Assembly (NCBI GenBank): GCA_018389105.1
Contig: JACATO010000689.1
Span: 124,001 to 188,000, forward strand
DNA: 64,000 bases
Direction: 5' to 3'
From: Nautilus pompilius
Taxonomy: Eukaryota; Mollusca; Cephalopoda; Nautilida; Nautilidae
Shown: in pieces, positions 1 to 12,275 of the stretch
Position numbering within the stretch: the stretch's first letter is position 1
Layout: every line of letters begins with the position of its first letter
Notes under the pieces: generated by a model
What the model saw: only the letters and a program-made list of their open reading frames with translations
Told to the model about the DNA's origin: nothing
The model's database searches: none
Translations under genes and position numbers: made by a program

Positions 1-2650
1 ATTTTGAAATTCTTTCGTGTCGCATAAAACGACGCCAATCGAAATAATTGCAAATTGAAATGTGCAAGGTTCGATAAGGTGCATAACTCGTGCTGCACGT
101 GAAGGTCAGTGGCTATGAAAATACCCAAAGAATAAACTGGAAAATGTGTGAGAAAGAGTATTACCGGTGCAAAAGGGAAACGAACAAACAAAAATATTAT
201 TTGAAAACGTCTTATTACCGGAATCCGACGTAAATGAACTGGAGATCTAAATTAGTTTCTAGAACTCAGAAACATAAACTGGACGAATAGTTAAAGATGG
301 CATTTACTATATCAAATTTTTAAAAAAAAGATAGGATTACTTAGACATATAACTGAGAATAGCACAAAATCACAAACGTGAATTAGCTCCGCTTCTTTAT
401 CCGTTGTTAATTGCATACAATGGTCGGACCAGTCACAAGACAAATTACAATTTATAAACATTTATTCTCTAAAATTGTATAAGAAAGAAAAGACGATAAC
501 GGAAAAAGAAATTCTAATTCCTTTCTTTGTTTTTCATATATCGTTTATAAAATATCTGTTACAGTGTTTTGTCATCAAGAAAACATTAATAATTGATAAT
601 CGACACCAATATAGGCTTATTCTTGACATACTTTAAGCTGGTTCCCAGAGTTTAATATATTCCCCTTTTGTTAGGTTTGCTTTATGTTGATTGGTCTCTC
701 TTCAATTGTATAATTTCATTTCCAAACCCCAAAATTTTGCTGGGCCGAGAGAATAAGAAAGTGTTTGCGTGGTACCAAAAAAATGGCTGTTACACAAAGC
801 CCTAACAGAATAGTCATGGGAACTTTTCTGATAAGAAGTTAGGCTATGCGTGAAGGGGAAGAGAGGCTCGTAGTGCCAGGAAGAATCTCACGCAAATCGC
901 TCTGGTAAAGAAATCCGAAAAAAAACAACTATGCAACTGAAGTATAGACGCAAAATCTTAACCATCGAGCACGCTACACTTTGTGAAACCAACCTGTCGC
1001 TAGTTATATTGTTTTTAGTCACTAGACGAAAATAATTTTAACCCATCTTCCATGAATAAAATAAAGAACAAAAATACCATTTTTATACAATGATCACTTA
1101 AAATGTAATATCTTTTATAATTGAATACCATATATAAACATCCTGATTTGGTTATTCGTGGCAGGCATTAAAGATGGATTAATGACGATTTTTTGGTCTG
1201 GTTCCATTTACATAAGAATATCTTAACATCCTGTGGTACCAAAACATCAGCAGACAGGATTTGAAAAGTTTTAAGAAATAATAATCATCCATTTTTATGT
1301 ATATAATTAAATTAAGTATATTTGCATCTGTGGCCTCTCAGAAATTTTATTTTGCTTGAAATTGTCTATAGAAATTGCAAAGCGTAAATACAGGAAGCTC
1401 TTGAATGTGCCCTTGTAGGTTCAGATAATCACACTTTAGCTATAAAATCAATTAAGTCGAAATGTTGCTTAAGTAGTTGGATCTGCCGGTAGTGCATGTT
1501 GGCAACGTTTTCCTCCCTCTTACCGCCAAGTATCCATCGAAATTTGAAGCCCTTCTTATACCGGAACTTGTTGGCAAAAACCAGAGTTTAGCTAAAACGT
1601 GTCACTTTTTATACGAGTGAAGAATCTTGATAACTGGACGTAAGGTAGCTCGGATATCCTGCTTAACTCGAAGTGACACAAAATTCCTACCTTTCACAAT
1701 ATAAAAACTATGTATAATTTGAATTTGTTCTGTCCAAAAGTCGGATAAATCGAGACATCTCTTCTTCTTCTTCCCTTGAACTGCAGTTAGGGGTTGTTGT
1801 TTTGTGTTTTTTTTCTCATAACTGGAAGTTTGTCTGCTGACGTTGGATGATTAATTTTGATTGTAATTCTCCACGTGTTTGTTAGGAAATCTTTTAATTT
1901 CCTTTTGTGAATCACTGATTTAAAAAATATGACGCTAATTACTCTATTGATTTATTGTCAGATGTGCAAAGATTTTATTGTGACGTTTAGTAAGATTGTA
2001 AACGTCTGATATAGAATTAAAAGAAATAAGATATCAGTTTGCCTGTTATCTATAAGAAGATTCAGAACTCCCATCCTTGTATGATTTGTCTCTTGACACG
2101 CGACTGCAGAAACATCTCGCACACCCAAAGGGCACCTCAGAAATCGTAAACCGCAGACTCACTAAATTGAAACAAAGTATCAGGTGATCCTATAAGTTGA
2201 ATAGGTAGGTAATAAAAAGTAAAACACACACAGCAAAGCAATTCTACATTTCTCCAAATACTATTTCTACGTAGCTTCAGAATGCCGATAAAACCACAAA
2301 CGTTTACATCAACAGCGAAAATACAGTGAACAGAATCAGTAACTTAAATTTTAAAAAGTCGTCTTCTGAAAAATCCAAATTTGGATAATACAAAATATTT
2401 TGGTTGATGCCTGCAACTTAAAATTATCGAGAGTGCTTATATATATTCCACTTTTTTTTCCAAATAAGAAGCTAATCAATATTACCTCAGAATTTTCAGT
2501 TGTACATTCCTACCTTCCACTCTAATTTCTCTCTCAGAAGGTTCCCTGCCTTTCTAATTTGGCCACAAAATAAATAAATATATCACACAGAATCGTACAT
2601 ATTTAAGGTGCAATTGTGTGTATATGACGGAAGGCGAATAACTAGTGCAC
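1..2650. other. AT-rich non-coding stretch, nothing recognised
   Basis: No open frame of note, no recognisable exon and no clear repeat structure. Several short T and A runs occur, for example near 1807-1820 and 2453-2460. It could be intergenic or intronic. I see nothing that supports a gene or an RNA here. Confidence 0.5.
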
Positions 2651-2654
2651 GCTA

Positions 2655-3260
2655 TCATTATCGAGAGAGCAAGCGGATTTCGTGATATTTCTAAATTAAT
2701 CCGTAGTCGAGTTACTGGGCCAACGTCAGTGACGTATTGCAAAGATATCGACGCTTCTTACCGATTTGTGGCCAATATTATAGAAACGTTCACCGAATAT
2801 AACATCGTACCGTGTTAAAGCAACCTGGAAGGTTGTTAACAGTGACACCATAACAAGAATGTGCCATTACTCACCAGCTCCGTGCTCATCGTATTGATTG
2901 TTTTACTGACATTGCCACTTCAATAGAAATTAGCCAAAGAACCGTTCAGCTTCATCTCCACTGGCTTGATTACAAAGGGCATGTAGCTCCTAAGGTAACC
3001 CTTGTGCACAGTAAACATAAAACACTTTAACTTCTAATCAGAGGACATGTCTGGCAAGAACCGTGACCGTGAACTCTGTCGATGTTTCACAAATTTCCGT
3101 CTGGAAGTTGCATGGATTTCGAGAATATATAAGAAAAATAAGAAAAACTCCTTCAAACCGGAAAGATTTTCAGCCAACAGTCAAGTGTTATGGTATGAAC
3201 TGCAATCCTGATTGGTGGCGAAAAGACAGAATTTGTGTATTGACATCTCAGTTTCTCAGT
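2655..3260 (+). pseudogene. Tc1-like transposase relic, N-terminal and central parts
   Basis: Fragments of a Tc1/mariner transposase can be read in several + frames. Near 2656 the reading IIERASGFRDISKLIR, followed after about 50 extra bases by VANIIETFTEYNIV (about 2770), fits the first helix-turn-helix that binds the transposon end. At about 2911-2990, ISQRTVQLHLHWLDYKGHV fits the second DNA-binding subdomain (usual form: S..TV...L...G.....). At 3063-3260 a reading containing FQPTVKCYG fits the segment before the GGSVMVWG block. The later catalytic part (QDNA, SPDLNPIE) is not visible. Stops and shifts occur between blocks, so it is dead. In life such an enzyme cuts and pastes its own element at TA sites. 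The family call comes from several blocks in the right order and is fairly secure; the ends are approximate, and no terminal repeats were found. Confidence 0.72.
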
Positions 3261-6200
3261 ATGCATTAAGATATAACCTTTTCAACCCCGTGATATACTG
3301 AAATTCGGTCCCTGTATCCTTCATCAGATTGGCTCTACTCGTTTAACCAGTCTAGGAAAAGGAAGCGAGGCATTCACTTTCTTCCCTGAGTTCTTCAAAC
3401 TTTTATATGAATATGAAAGAACATCTTCGGGATTATCAGTTTCGTCATCTGGGGAAATTGGTCGATGTTCTATCAATTAAAGAATTAAAGAAAGTTCTTA
3501 TGCGTATATGTGGCTAAAAATCCCACGATTCAACGAAAACAGAGTCTCTTCATGCAGTAAAAAAAAAAAATGGCTTGAACAAGTAATGACATCAACAATA
3601 TATCTTTATTATTTGTTTTTATTAACCGTTTACTCACAACAAACTGATATATAATAATAGCAGGAGTCTAAAACTTGTATCGCGGGGCAATGACGATAGA
3701 ATGCAAAATTTACGAAATTAGACAGCAGTTGAGACGTTATCTATTTATCTATTGTATCTGTATTTCCTTCTTTTACAAATCGCCTTTTATAGTTAACTAT
3801 CTAATGATGGCTAAGCGATGAGAAATGCTTTCTAAAATGAATGCCTCATTAAAAAAAATATTTTCGTAGCTGAAGCTATAATTCTGATTTTGCTATTATT
3901 TAAGTTCTTCCCCATTCTTTTTAATTATATCTACGAACAAATCTTCGGAAGGAAAACATTCCTTGGAGGTTATTATACGACGTTGAACTATTTTGTTACT
4001 AAAATCCTGTTGATCACAAACTGTAAATATACACCATTATTGTAGAGTTGGATCATAGAAGGTGGATCTATTCCTTAATTTAAAAAGAAATATCTAATAA
4101 TTGTAAGGCACAATTTATCATCCTATTAATAAAAATCTTTATTGTACTTGATGGAAAATAATCGCCAACTTTCTATTATTTACTGTTGGTAAAGAATAAT
4201 AAATTAAGAAGTTTCAAAGTTGGCCTTTTATAAAATGCAATGACATTTTTAATCTATTTGCATCTTGCGATTTGTAATATATTAGCAGTTATTTTTACAT
4301 TAAAAATAAAGTTATCAAGAATTTTTTAATGGTTATGAATATTTCGAATTATTATCAGACTGACGTCACTTGAATATAATTAGATGAGGCTGCGTTATCC
4401 TCTGTCGGTAATAAATGTCATATTGGGCAAGACTATGTTAGAAAACGAACCATTGTCAATATTGTACATGTATTAATAACGTTATCTTTTTCCGTATTGT
4501 GTTACCATGATCATTTTGCGATAGCACCTAACAAAATCGTTAAAATGGTGTCTCTCTACAGTCGGCCTCGTTCGGAACGTATATTTCCGGCTTACAGAGA
4601 CATTGTTTTCTGACTTTAAACGCAACCACCACTAGATCGTTGAATGAGTATCTAGTTATTCCAATCTTTTTTATGCTGTACAATAATGCTTGTTATTCGT
4701 AGACTTGGAAATTTCAAACTGTCAAATAATTCTTTTTTTTTCTTGTTTAAAAACCAAACATTTTCCTTCCGATGGGATGTCTCACGTCGATTTATCTATC
4801 AACATAAAGCATCTTGGCTCATGTGGCTGAACGTGATCCATGACTTGCCAGTAAATTTGATGCCTATCAAACAACCGATATATAATATAACTTTCTAAAG
4901 CTGTTTTACAATTTAAATTATAGACATTTAGTAGCGTAAAGAATCTGTAACGTTAAATAATTCTAATACAATTGGTTTGAATGTTTAAAGAAATCTATTG
5001 TACATTTTCAATTGTTTGTTCGCTTGTCTTTTTGTTCTTTCACGGCCGAACTGTAGCACGTAGAGAGGCCCCAAACTTTGAGTGTAGGTAATTCTGAATC
5101 TGAGAGGGTTTTAAGCTACTTCACTTCACATTCGTCCAGCGCTGGGTGCTCCACATGTTCTTTGAGGTATTTACCTAGCTAAGATTGAAGGGGTTTTGGC
5201 TTCATCGTATTATATATAAATATTCAAATAATTCATATAGATAAATAAGTGTTAGTAAGCTCACTTGTAAATGTTTGCGTAAATAGTTATATTCATTCTT
5301 AAAATTAAGTTTCCCGAAATATACTGGGAAAAATAAGAAACTCCGTGGATATTATAGTTTAGGAAATATTTAATTAAAAATTGGTACCAGTATTCAAAAT
5401 ATCAAAGTAGCATCAAACTTTTCCGACAAACTGATATAGAATCCAAAGTAGAAAACATGTGAACAACAACAGATGCTAACAGAATAACCCTGTGTGTTAA
5501 ATCATATGAAGGCATGATTTATAAAATTACGTTGTCTAGCATATGTATTTCAAAATCATTGTTTATAGATAGCAAGTAAACAGGTGAGGCGTAGCCAACA
5601 TCATTGGTGCAATAAAATGCAAAATGGTAGTCCAGAGATAAGTAACCAGGCAAAACTTGCAGTAGAGTTGGTACCGTGAGAAGTAGTTTCTTCAGTAGAT
5701 AAGCGCATAAATGGATGATAAAGGAATGAACATTTGGAAAAACGTAGTTATTACTTACCAAATCAACGGCAAAACTTGTTGACAATCAGAGCATGTCAGG
5801 TTTTCAGACAAAAATGAGTTATCAAGGATTACCCACCAGCAATCCATGTGTTGGTCTTCCTTACAGAAATATTAATCGCTATATTCCATTAGCTTGTCGG
5901 AGGCGCCATCATCGTTGGACAAAGGTCAAATGATAGCAAGAGTTGTTTTCTAATAAAAGCCAGTTAAACTATGAAATTGCAGACTGAAGAATACATGACT
6001 CACGTTTCTGAGTTATAGAATTATTCAGGTAATACCATCACCATCTTGAGATATATGGCTTCATTCATCGTCTTTCTTAATGATGTTACCACAGGGAAAT
6101 TTTAATACATAACAAGTCTGATGTTTGTGTGTGCCAAATCATAATTAGGAGAACACTTGCTTGTGTTTTTTTGTGTTCCGCGAATTGTCTGCATAATTTT

Positions 6201-9200
6201 GCTGACTGCTTAGGATTATTATCGTTTTAGATAACAAACCCTTCACACCAGTAAGTCTTTTACCATTTTAGAATCCTGTCTTAATCAATTAAGCTTTGTC
6301 TGGCTTCTCATTAAACAGTTATTTCTATCCAAACAGGTCATGGAACTTTCAATTCTTCCATTTATAACTTTTCCACATTTCTCGGTAATATAGTTTTCGT
6401 AATTTTACCTATTACAGCTCAGCCTCTTTTCCTTACTTGCGTGCCTGGCATCAAGGAACCCATTAACACCAGCAGATCTAAGACACCTCGTCGCACTTGT
6501 AATCTGTTCTATTATCTTTTTGTTCTGGTTAACCGCTTTTCCTTGCAGTGTGCAATATTATTTTGGATATTCCATTATTTTTGTTCTGATGTTTCTCTTT
6601 TAGCCAAACTTTCATCATGGAGAAGCCTGTGTTTCTAGAGATATTTATTTTCTTCAGCTTCATCTGTGACCTCTGTGAGGGTTGCAGGAGGAGAATGATG
6701 TTGCTATCCCGACATGAGACACACGGCTGTGGCTCGTTTTTCACCTCTCCAGATGATTCCGACCAATTTAAATCGTCTCTGGAAAGTTTTTGGTTAATTT
6801 ATGTATCACTGTTTCATAGCAAACATAACTTTTGAAAATAAGTTTATTTTATTGATAGATTTTCAAAACCTTAACATTTTTATTCTCAAATGAACATTCT
6901 AGCTAACAATTTCAAAAAAAACTTGCATGGTGGTTGACAGACTTTCCCCAGAAATTGGTGCTTCCTCCCAAATGTCTGGCCAGTCGTTTACTGTGAGTAC
7001 ATTCGCTCTGAAAGTTAAGAATCTCGTGTGGATTTATGTGCCAATGCGTTGTATTAATCTAAGATATGCATCCATGGTCTGTTTGCAGAAGCCTCATTCT
7101 TTAAAATACTTTCAATCATTCCGTTAAAAGTGGCTTCTTCTTTCATTATAACTCAGCAACATTGAAGAACTACAGCCAATCGTCAGGTTTAAAGTAATTC
7201 AAGTCTATAACGATGCCGATTCCAATTTCAGGCATTGATGGACGGTTGGCTTAGCTTAACATTCAAACTTAAAAAAAAAATGCACAAATAATTGTAAAGG
7301 ATTTCTTTCGATTTAACAAAACCTAGAAACCAAAAGAAGTGAAAAAAAAACTCTATTGAAATAAAAAAAAAATCATATCTTAATGATAAATTATTGAGAC
7401 AATATTTACTTTCGATTATAAAGAAAAGACTAGCGCAAAGAACTATATAGCGGACAGTTTAACTTCGATGCTGGTGTACCGCTTTAATTGAAATTTTGAA
7501 TAATATCAAAGAGTCGTCACACCGTATACTGGTAACTAAGAAATATCTTTTCAACATAACTTGGAAAAGTTATTTCTTAAAACCCAATAGAAAAAGCTGT
7601 TTTGGTAATAGCATTTTAAAATCTTTCCCAGCAAATAATAGCAATGCTTTAAAATGATTTATTATAAAATAACAGGGGGGAACAAATTGGAAATGGATGG
7701 TGAGCTGAATAACCTAAAGTGCTAAATCTTATTTAAATGATTTACTAAAATTTTATAATGATACACAACCTTTGTTAGCTAATTTTGTTATCCACTTTCT
7801 TCGTTAAGAACCAGATTAAGAAAGCTATGCCTTGTTAATAAAGTTGCTAATTTTAAGCGTGATTTAGCCCCCTTTCCTTCCAATACAGTGTATCATTTAC
7901 TGAAACTTCTGGAAATTTGCTGGGCGTTACCCATCTTGTTGTTGGGTTTGTTGTTTTTTTTAATTACAGTGGACAGACGAAACGGCGCAGCAACAAAAAT
8001 CAGAAGGAAAAAAAAATTCCCAGATAACAAATGGTGATTTGTGGAAGAACCGATCGCTCAAATATCAAATTACCTTGGAATTCTTGCTAAACATCACACT
8101 TACTCTATACGTCCACAAAGACGTTTGTGGCCAATAAATTCTGCTTTTTTCAGTTTTACAACCATTTTCATTTATTCTTATCGGATACACATTTAGTGAT
8201 CTGTAAACGTCAAGATAGATGCTTATCAGAAAAAAGGGAAAGTGTCTTGCAATAAAATATTTAGAAATAGGCAATGCTTTTAATGTTTGCTTCTCCTCCC
8301 TTTGCACCATGTTAAATTTGTCTTTTTATATACCCCATTCGTCAAATAAAAATTAATGCACACAGAGGGCAGTTGCTAGGATTTATGACCATAAACTATC
8401 TGTCTTTGACAAAGTTCGAATAGACGTTCACTTTTAGAATAAGCGCTGTAAATTTGGCGCCACACTGAAAGCTATGTGATGCACTGTTAAAATATAGTGT
8501 AGTTATTTAAACTCTGAAAGGTGTGTGCGCGTGTAGAATAATTTGAAAAAACTACTCTGCTGGAATAAATGTTTGTTATATACTATTTTTTTTAATAAAT
8601 TCACGCAATCAGCAACATTAGTTAAAGATAGATGCGGTTCTATAACACTGCCTACCTTTTCCTGATTCTGTTATAAAGCATCGTTAGTTCAAATATCTAG
8701 ACGTAGAAGTTTCACCATTTGTTTTATTACATTGACAAAAGGGTGGTGGGTGTAGATTTTAATTGTCAGAGAATAGGGCAGCCCGAAGTTGCATAGGCGG
8801 CTTCACAATCTGCTGTCTCTCAGTAGTGCCACATAGCGATTGTAGCCAAATTTATAAAGAGAACCTTGACAGGTTTCTTTCCTGATAGTTCATGTTAACT
8901 TTTTTACTTACCAGTGTTGGTCGTTAGCAATGACAGACACGGGGAAGAATTAATTATAGGTTTGACGCACTATGGTTTTTCGGATCGATGTTGAGCACTA
9001 AGCTAAATAAAAAGGTCTTGATTCGAAATTATTTTTTCATTGTCCTTTCTTATATACAACATTTATTTGTCTAGGATATGTTACAGATTAGTGATAGAAG
9101 GTTCGTAGTTAACGCTTCAAATATATCAGCTGCACAGATCGTGTTTCTATCAAAACTTATCAATAAAACCAAATTATCAAAATACGTATATGTACGTAAT

Positions 9201-10089
9201 TCGGCTATTTGAGAAGATCTTCAGTCCTATAGTAAATCTTGCATCAATGCCCCTAAAGTCAGTTATTCGTTAAAGGTGTAGTTAATAAATAAAGCAAATC
9301 TGTTAAAATTAATAAACTATCAAAGCAATCAGTAAAATACTGATGGGAAACACTATTTCTGTTATAAATGCCGGTAAGGGAATTTTGGGGAAATGACCTT
9401 TTCTGTCACGTGGTTCTGCTGGCGGTTGATTGTAATGATGTTGGATTTATATACTAGTCGATCTGATTTCTTTAAAACAAATAATTTACTTTTTCTTTTC
9501 GATCAATTTTACAGGTGTTCCTTATATATTTACTTTTTGTTTTTCATTCATTTTTGTTTTGTGATGTTTTTGTTTTTTATCTTATTTAATTCCGACATTT
9601 AAATTTATTTTATGCTTCTAATTCCTTTTAAAAGGTTCAATAGATTAGATGATTTTATTTTGTGTATTAGAGATCCAGTTTCGTTATTTTAAAATAAATT
9701 TCTGTCTTTCATCTTAATAAGAGTATTAATAGTATTATTTTCGCCATTAATATTACATAGATATAATTAATGAAAATGCAGTTCAGATGCATAGTCTCGA
9801 AAGGTTATGTACTTATTTAATTCTAATTTCATTTTCTGCGTTGTATTTTCTTATACAAAGACTTCGTTCATCGTGACGCCACGTCCACCGGAAGTTCCAT
9901 GCATGAAAATATGTCACATGTCACCTGAAAATAAGAAAAGAAACTTGTTTCAAATACAAATAAAGTGTTGTAGCTCCCGCCCGCCCCTAGTCAAGAAAAG
10001 TAATGGCGATAATGTTTAGCTGGAAGTTAAAACTACCTAGTGTTTGGTGGCTGGGGGAGAGTCGACAAATTTGCATCACATCTATTGAT
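3261..10089. other. AT-rich non-coding stretch, no gene recognised
   Basis: About 6.8 kb with only short chance-length open frames. It holds mononucleotide runs (for example A runs near 3559 and 7340-7372) and no microsatellite of note. None of the short frames shows a domain, and I found no RNA gene. Confidence 0.5.
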
Positions 10090-10330
10090 GCGGTCTTCAT
10101 GTTCTAATGGGGTTTTTTCTGGGGATTAACTGATAACGCCCTGACTGCATGTCCTTCTCGGTAGATAGATCGTGGCTGGAAAAGGAGCGAATGTCTGGGG
10201 TGGATGTTGGGTGACATTTTAAAAATACATCGGACTTTGTTCGTCCGGCACAGGGGTCGCGTTCGAACGAGAAGCTTAAACCGATTAAGCTCTTGAATTA
10301 CGGCATTGTGGAAATGCGTCACCACCGCCC
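10090..10330 (-). repeat. Possible tRNA-derived SINE relic, minus strand
   Basis: Read on the minus strand, the stretch has a GC-raised head, then a box-B-like GTTCGAACGCG (about 10262-10272 on the plus strand), then an unrelated body. That order is typical of a SINE head copied from a tRNA by RNA polymerase III. The box A region is weak and no tail or target duplication is clear. The 73-residue minus frame here is probably a by-product. It does not show the core shared by the copies at 33434, 37555, 55375 and 62510, so it would be a different family. Moderate to low certainty. Confidence 0.35.
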
Positions 10331-11829
10331 ACCACCTTACTAAAAATGCTTGCAGGATAATTAAACATTCAATCTCATAACGATGACAAAATGATGCTTG
10401 ATAGATAAAAGCATGAATTATTGAACAGCCTAGTCAATCAGCGACAACATAAATCTGTTGATAATTTTGGAGGCGTTATGTTTTACTATATACGTTGCCA
10501 GAATTCACATTAAGCGGAAGAATTCAGTATTTAATAATACTTTTTGTCTATATTTCTACAGTAACATCACGAGTCTTCTGAAGGAATGAAATCATCATTT
10601 TTTTAGAAATGTAGGGTTTATCTAAACAATATATAAATAAGTGAGTAAAGGTAAATGATTGCATATATAGTGTTCATACTTTGTCGAACAACTGATACCT
10701 CAATACAATTTTAAATGCAGAAATTATCTTGATGTAAAGATGTTTCGGATGAGCATAAATTTTGGAAAAGTTGATTTAAAAAATCATATGTAGACAATAA
10801 CTACAAAAAGGCGAAAACCAGTTGGAGACACCATTGGTACATGGAAGATTCGAAACCTGAAAACCTAGTATCTAAATTGTTTTGGATTCTAGATTTGCAA
10901 AAACCAAAAAAAATATGGATTACTGCTTTTTCGCTACAAGAATTATACATGATTCAAGTGTAGAAGCATTCTCTATTTTCGGAATATGTAAATCACCGGT
11001 ATCCGATTCTTTTCTCAATGTGACCCCATCAACACTGCCAAATTCTTGCGACTTCAACTTCTAATCGCCTTCGGTGAGAATTACAGGAACCCGTTCTGCT
11101 GGAAGGGTTCCGATGCTCTTCTGGAAGTAAAGTGTAAAAGGATGCAATTCCTTCGGTATAGGTTGCAGAATAACTGCATCTCATGGTGTGAGGCTTGGAG
11201 GCTAGCGTTATGCGGGCTATAAGAGAGTGCGAGTAATACACTGGTGCGTAATGAACCACAGAAAATAGGCCATATACACACTGTACAACAACAATAGCCG
11301 GACGATCGAGTGTTACATGAAATAACCATAATACTAGCCATTTTCGTGACCGGTTCGTTCTCGTTGTTACCCCACAATATGTTCGTGATCATTAGTTTGG
11401 GTACCGCTGATGTAGACTGTTTAAGAAACGTTAACTTATCTGACTTGGCATATAAACGGGTGAAAAAATATATGGCAAGACAGACATTTAAATATATTCA
11501 AGATTTAAGTAGATTTATTAATTACTCTTCATAATCTAAGGAATAAAAAAACGAAGTATTTTTTAAATACTGTAGCAAGTTTCGGTATCTGGAAACATTC
11601 TTTTAACCAAAATACTACTGTCACAAGAAAAAGATTATCAGAGAAAAATGTGTATTGAAATTAAATAAATGAAAAACATTATTTCTCAAACCTACTTTGG
11701 CAGGTCAGCTTTCAGGTTTGGACCTGTCCAAGTAAGATGCAGACGAAAACTAGGTTGAAGGTGACAGGTGATCTAACAGCATTCAGTCTGTGTAATGAAC
11801 GTAAACAATGGACTAAGGAGAGTTCTTTG
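10331..11829. other. Non-coding stretch, nothing recognised
   Basis: Short overlapping frames on both strands at about 11029-11392 lie in a slightly more GC-rich patch, but none reads as a known protein. The last part, before 11830, may hold unreadable N-terminal remains of the following Tc1 relic. Confidence 0.4.
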
Positions 11830-12275
11830 ATGATATAGTTACGGTGAGGGGCATGTTTTCCTGGAATATGCAGGGCTCCTTGGTCATTTTAAAGGTAGAA
11901 CAAATGTCCAAGATTACCTCAGCATATTTCCGATGAAGTGCATCGAAGAATACTTTACGTGCGCCCTGACAGGGACGGATAGCTCCGACAAGACAATGCT
12001 TTCATCCACACTGTGTTTTTATGGATTAAGGAATATGAAAGAGATTTCAGACATCTCTCACGTCCAGCACATTTCTCGGATCCAAATTCAATTAAGTATC
12101 TTTGGAATGAATTTGAGAAACGCATTCATCATCACGATCGTCTGCCTACTTCGCTCCAATACACTGCAAACAATATTAAAGGCTGAATGGAGAAATATCC
12201 CTTAGGAGCTTTCCAGCCTCTTATGGGTTCCACGCCACATCGTCTCATAGCTATCATCCGAGTAATAAGCAGCTT
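11830..12275 (+). pseudogene. Tc1-like transposase relic, catalytic C-terminal part
   Basis: The + strand carries the catalytic half of a Tc1-type DDE transposase. A reading with VTVRGMFSWNMQGSLVIL (about 11840-11893) corresponds to the block usually written VMVWGCFS. At about 11988 RQDNAFIHTVFLW fits the QQDNAP.HT block, with the second catalytic Asp. Around 12080-12130 the remains of the SPDLNPIE..W motif read NSIKYLWNEFEKRI, so the family's usual Asn-Pro pair is changed. From 12140 to 12260 LPTSLQYTAN, a tract read as NIPLGAFQPLMGSTPHRL and the last residues match the C-terminal end. At least two frameshifts and several stops make it a pseudogene. The HTH half is missing or unreadable. It differs from the relics at 2655 and 26179 and is probably another lineage or much more diverged. 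Confidence 0.82.
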
